Source: Acidobacteriota bacterium
Lineage (GTDB): Bacteria > Acidobacteriota > Terriglobia > Terriglobales > Acidobacteriaceae
DNA: 35,466 nucleotides
Reading direction: 5' to 3'
NCBI GenBank assembly: GCA_028872955.1
Contig: JAGWNX010000036.1
Location: 1 to 35,466 of the forward strand
A program made the translations under genes and the position numbers. The notes under the pieces were generated by a model. The model searched no databases. It was not told the origin of the DNA and worked only from the letters and a program-made list of their open reading frames with translations. Positions 33,678-35,466 of the stretch are shown piece by piece; position 1 is the first letter of the stretch, and each line of letters opens with the position of its first letter.

Positions 33678-33803
33678 CGTATCCCTCACAGCCAGAATTT
33701 TGCCGCTCGTGCCGGCCCGCTCCGCGACACCTCGACTATATCCCGTCTCGCCCGATTCGGCACGGAATCTTTTGCGGCCAAGCACCCGCAGCGTCACTCC
33801 ACA

Positions 33804-35264
33804 CTACTCCATGGGCACAAACCGCCCTTCGCAGGAGAACTCCGTCGTCGCATCAGGCCCCGATCCCCCGCCTTGCTGGACTCGTACCTGCGTCTGGCTG
33901 AAGTCCAGGTTGGTCCCCAGCGGGCCTGTCGTCACCGTGGCAAACCGCCCGTGGACCTGACCCGGCTGAATCCCCACAACGCGCACACCATTCAGCGTTA
34001 CCTCCGTGCGGTGTGCGTCATCCAGCCCGGCCAGCAGCACATCGCCCGGTGTCGTATCCAGCACATTCTCAATCTGGATGGCCTTGTACTCCGGAATACG
34101 GTCGCCCGTATAGTGAGGGTCTTCGTACCCCTCGGTCGTCTGATTGGTGTAGTACGGGCTAATGGCGATCGGATTCTTCACGCCGCGCATGCAGATGTTG
34201 CGATAGGTCAGGTCGTGCACCAGCCCACCGCGTGTCACGTTGCTCTTGATGCGGATGCCGCTGGTCGTGTGATCCTCCGTCAGCCCGTCTACCAGCAGGT
34301 AGCTGTCCCCGGTCAGCGTCTCGCTGCCGATGGACATGCCGTGGCCGCTGTAGAAGTGATCATCCAGCACGCTCATGTGCGTTGTGCCCGTCTTGATGGC
34401 GATGTTGTCGTCGCCGTTGTCAATCCAGCTATGCGCAATGGTGATGTTGGTCGAGCTGCCCGGGTCAATGCCGTCCGTATTGCGTGCATCCTGCCCGCGC
34501 GTCGTCGGCGTCAGCAGATGAACACCCCATGCGGTAAACCCGTTCGTCCCGTTCACACTGACGTGAAAGTTATATGAGTTGTGCAGCGTAATGCGATAGA
34601 GCACCAGGCCGTCGGCGTGGTTGGCGACAATCAGCCGGGGGTTGTAATAGCGCTGATTCGTCGGCTCAGCCTGGCGGGCAAGCTGCCACCAGCTGTACGA
34701 ACGACCCAGCAGCAGCGCATAGCCCCGGCCATCGATGACGCCGTCGCCCATAATGCCCACATTGCTGGCATTGTTGATCGAGATCAGCGGCCTGCAACCG
34801 CCATGCACCGGTGCCGGGTTCTGCGGCGCAGGAAACGCCGCCGGGGCTGTCGCAGCCAGCGTACCGCACAGGCCTGGCGTGGCCCCCGGGCCGGTAAAGT
34901 CGTAGAGAGCCGCATCGCGCGAGCCGAAGAGCGTCACGCCCTCGTCCACCAGCAGGGTCACCCCACTCCGCATCTCGAGCGGCCCGCTCAGGAAGGCGTT
35001 GTTGCCGTCCGCCGGCCGCAACTCCACAGCCATCCCGGGCTTGCAGTGGTCCAGCGCAGCCTGGATGCGCGCCGTATCCAGACGGCGCTCGTCGCGCTCG
35101 TCCAAACGGCTCTGCGCCGCACGCAGCCGGGCCGGCAGCTGCACGCATGAGGGCGGGATAACCGGCTCCGTGACATGGCGCGTGTCCTGCGCCCCAGCTG
35201 CACCACCCACCCCTGCCCAAACTACCGCCCACAGCACTGGGGCTACCCATGCCGCTCGCTTCAC
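33804..35264 (-). CDS. secreted glycoside hydrolase family 28 (polygalacturonase-like)
   Basis: A 486-residue enzyme with a signal peptide (about 1-25, APVLWAVVWAGVGGAAGAQ) and a right-handed parallel beta-helix. All GH28 active-site motifs are present in order: NTDG at 262-265, DD at 285-286 (NGDDNIAIKTG), GHG at 307-309 (SGHGMSIGSE) and RIK at 338-340. It should hydrolyse galacturonide links in pectin or rhamnogalacturonan; the long N-terminal part (about 26-115: DTARIQAALDHC, GNNAFLSGPLEMRSGVTLLVDEGVTLFGS) is the usual bacterial pattern. The start is a GTG at 35264 with GAGGAGG 8 bases upstream. It fits plant-matter use by a soil acidobacterium. It stands alone, with a 126-base gap to the mini-protein gene downstream. 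Confidence 0.95.
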   Translation of the reverse strand: MKRAAWVAPVLWAVVWAGVGGAAGAQDTRHVTEPVIPPSCVQLPARLRAAQSRLDERDERRLDTARIQAALDHCKPGMAVELRPADGNNAFLSGPLEMRSGVTLLVDEGVTLFGSRDAALYDFTGPGATPGLCGTLAATAPAAFPAPQNPAPVHGGCRPLISINNASNVGIMGDGVIDGRGYALLLGRSYSWWQLARQAEPTNQRYYNPRLIVANHADGLVLYRITLHNSYNFHVSVNGTNGFTAWGVHLLTPTTRGQDARNTDGIDPGSSTNITIAHSWIDNGDDNIAIKTGTTHMSVLDDHFYSGHGMSIGSETLTGDSYLLVDGLTEDHTTSGIRIKSNVTRGGLVHDLTYRNICMRGVKNPIAISPYYTNQTTEGYEDPHYTGDRIPEYKAIQIENVLDTTPGDVLLAGLDDAHRTEVTLNGVRVVGIQPGQVHGRFATVTTGPLGTNLDFSQTQVRVQQGGGSGPDATTEFSCEGRFVPME

Positions 35265-35373
35265 TGGTCTGACCTCCTCGGTCGTGCCCAGTCAAACTAG
35301 CACACAGAAACCGCCCTCGTCACCCAAGTGCACCCACCGGGTAGCCAACGAGCACCGCAACGCCACGCTGCCA

Positions 35374-35466
35374 CTACTTGGTTCTGCGCTTGGTGTGGTT
35401 TCGCCCCAGGGCCGCGCGCTCCGCCAGCAAGACCGGACCCAGCACCATGACCACCGAGACCACCAA
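35374..35466 (-). CDS. C-terminal end of a membrane protein, unidentified
   Basis: Thirty residues of an open frame that runs off the window, ending in TAG at 35376-35374. The sequence is hydrophobic (LVVSVVMVLGPVLLAERA) and then basic (RNHTKRRTK), typical of a last transmembrane helix with a cytosolic positive tail. Too little is present to name it. Confidence 0.5.
   Translation of the reverse strand: MVVSVVMVLGPVLLAERAALGRNHTKRRTK

Overview
The window most likely comes from the chromosome of a soil acidobacterium of the Terriglobus/Granulicella/Edaphobacter kind. The evidence is high GC, a 1134-residue Oar-like TonB-dependent receptor with an N-terminal carboxypeptidase-regulatory-like domain, tandem MacB/FtsX permeases, small diheme cytochromes resembling the reaction-centre cytochrome c domain, and a GH28 polygalacturonase. 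This placement is inferred from gene families, not from a marker gene. No insertion sequence, integrase, prophage or CRISPR array was seen.

Layout. 1-1621: end of ferrochelatase (hemH) and protoporphyrinogen oxidase (hemG), the last two haem steps. 1636-5923: the most interesting locus. A minus-strand operon encodes a secreted Cys-rich precursor peptide, a DUF692 enzyme, its DUF2063 partner, an ECF sigma factor, a zinc-finger anti-sigma factor and a small membrane protein; a DoxX-family protein is divergent. This is the architecture of bufferin/HvfA-type metal-binding RiPPs. An intrinsic terminator separates precursor from enzymes, and the two divergent promoters share a two-block element, which suggests an autoregulated stress regulon. 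5990-10669: promoter, tandem glycine riboswitch, L-serine ammonia-lyase (sdaA) and glycine decarboxylase (gcvP). Glycine would be cleaved, turned to serine by SHMT encoded elsewhere, and deaminated to pyruvate. 10799-11521: a GAF-ANTAR regulator.

11582-23600: seven minus-strand genes in a row. In transcription order they are a TonB-dependent receptor, a DUF885 lipoprotein, two paralogous M20-like lipoproteins, a MacB/LolD-like ATPase and two MacB-like permeases. They look like one peptide-handling envelope system. Both M20 proteins lack two canonical metal ligands. 23601-24549 has no convincing gene. 24550-27833: two paralogous diheme cytochromes c, a periplasmic His/Met-rich protein with a duplicated HxHP half-domain, and a Tat-exported DUF2264 protein.

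27957-33309: four tRNA genes (Pro-TGG, His-GTG, Arg-TCT, Thr-CGT, all with encoded CCA) between a DUF4112 protein, a YheT-like hydrolase, an unknown 200-residue protein, an MFS transporter and a MerR-TPR fusion. 33501-35264: a 58-residue protein that is almost only a signal peptide plus a PEP-CTERM-like sorting tail, and the secreted GH28 enzyme. The window ends inside an unidentified minus-strand gene.

Family calls rest on recognised motifs, with no database search. Promoter calls are visual matches.
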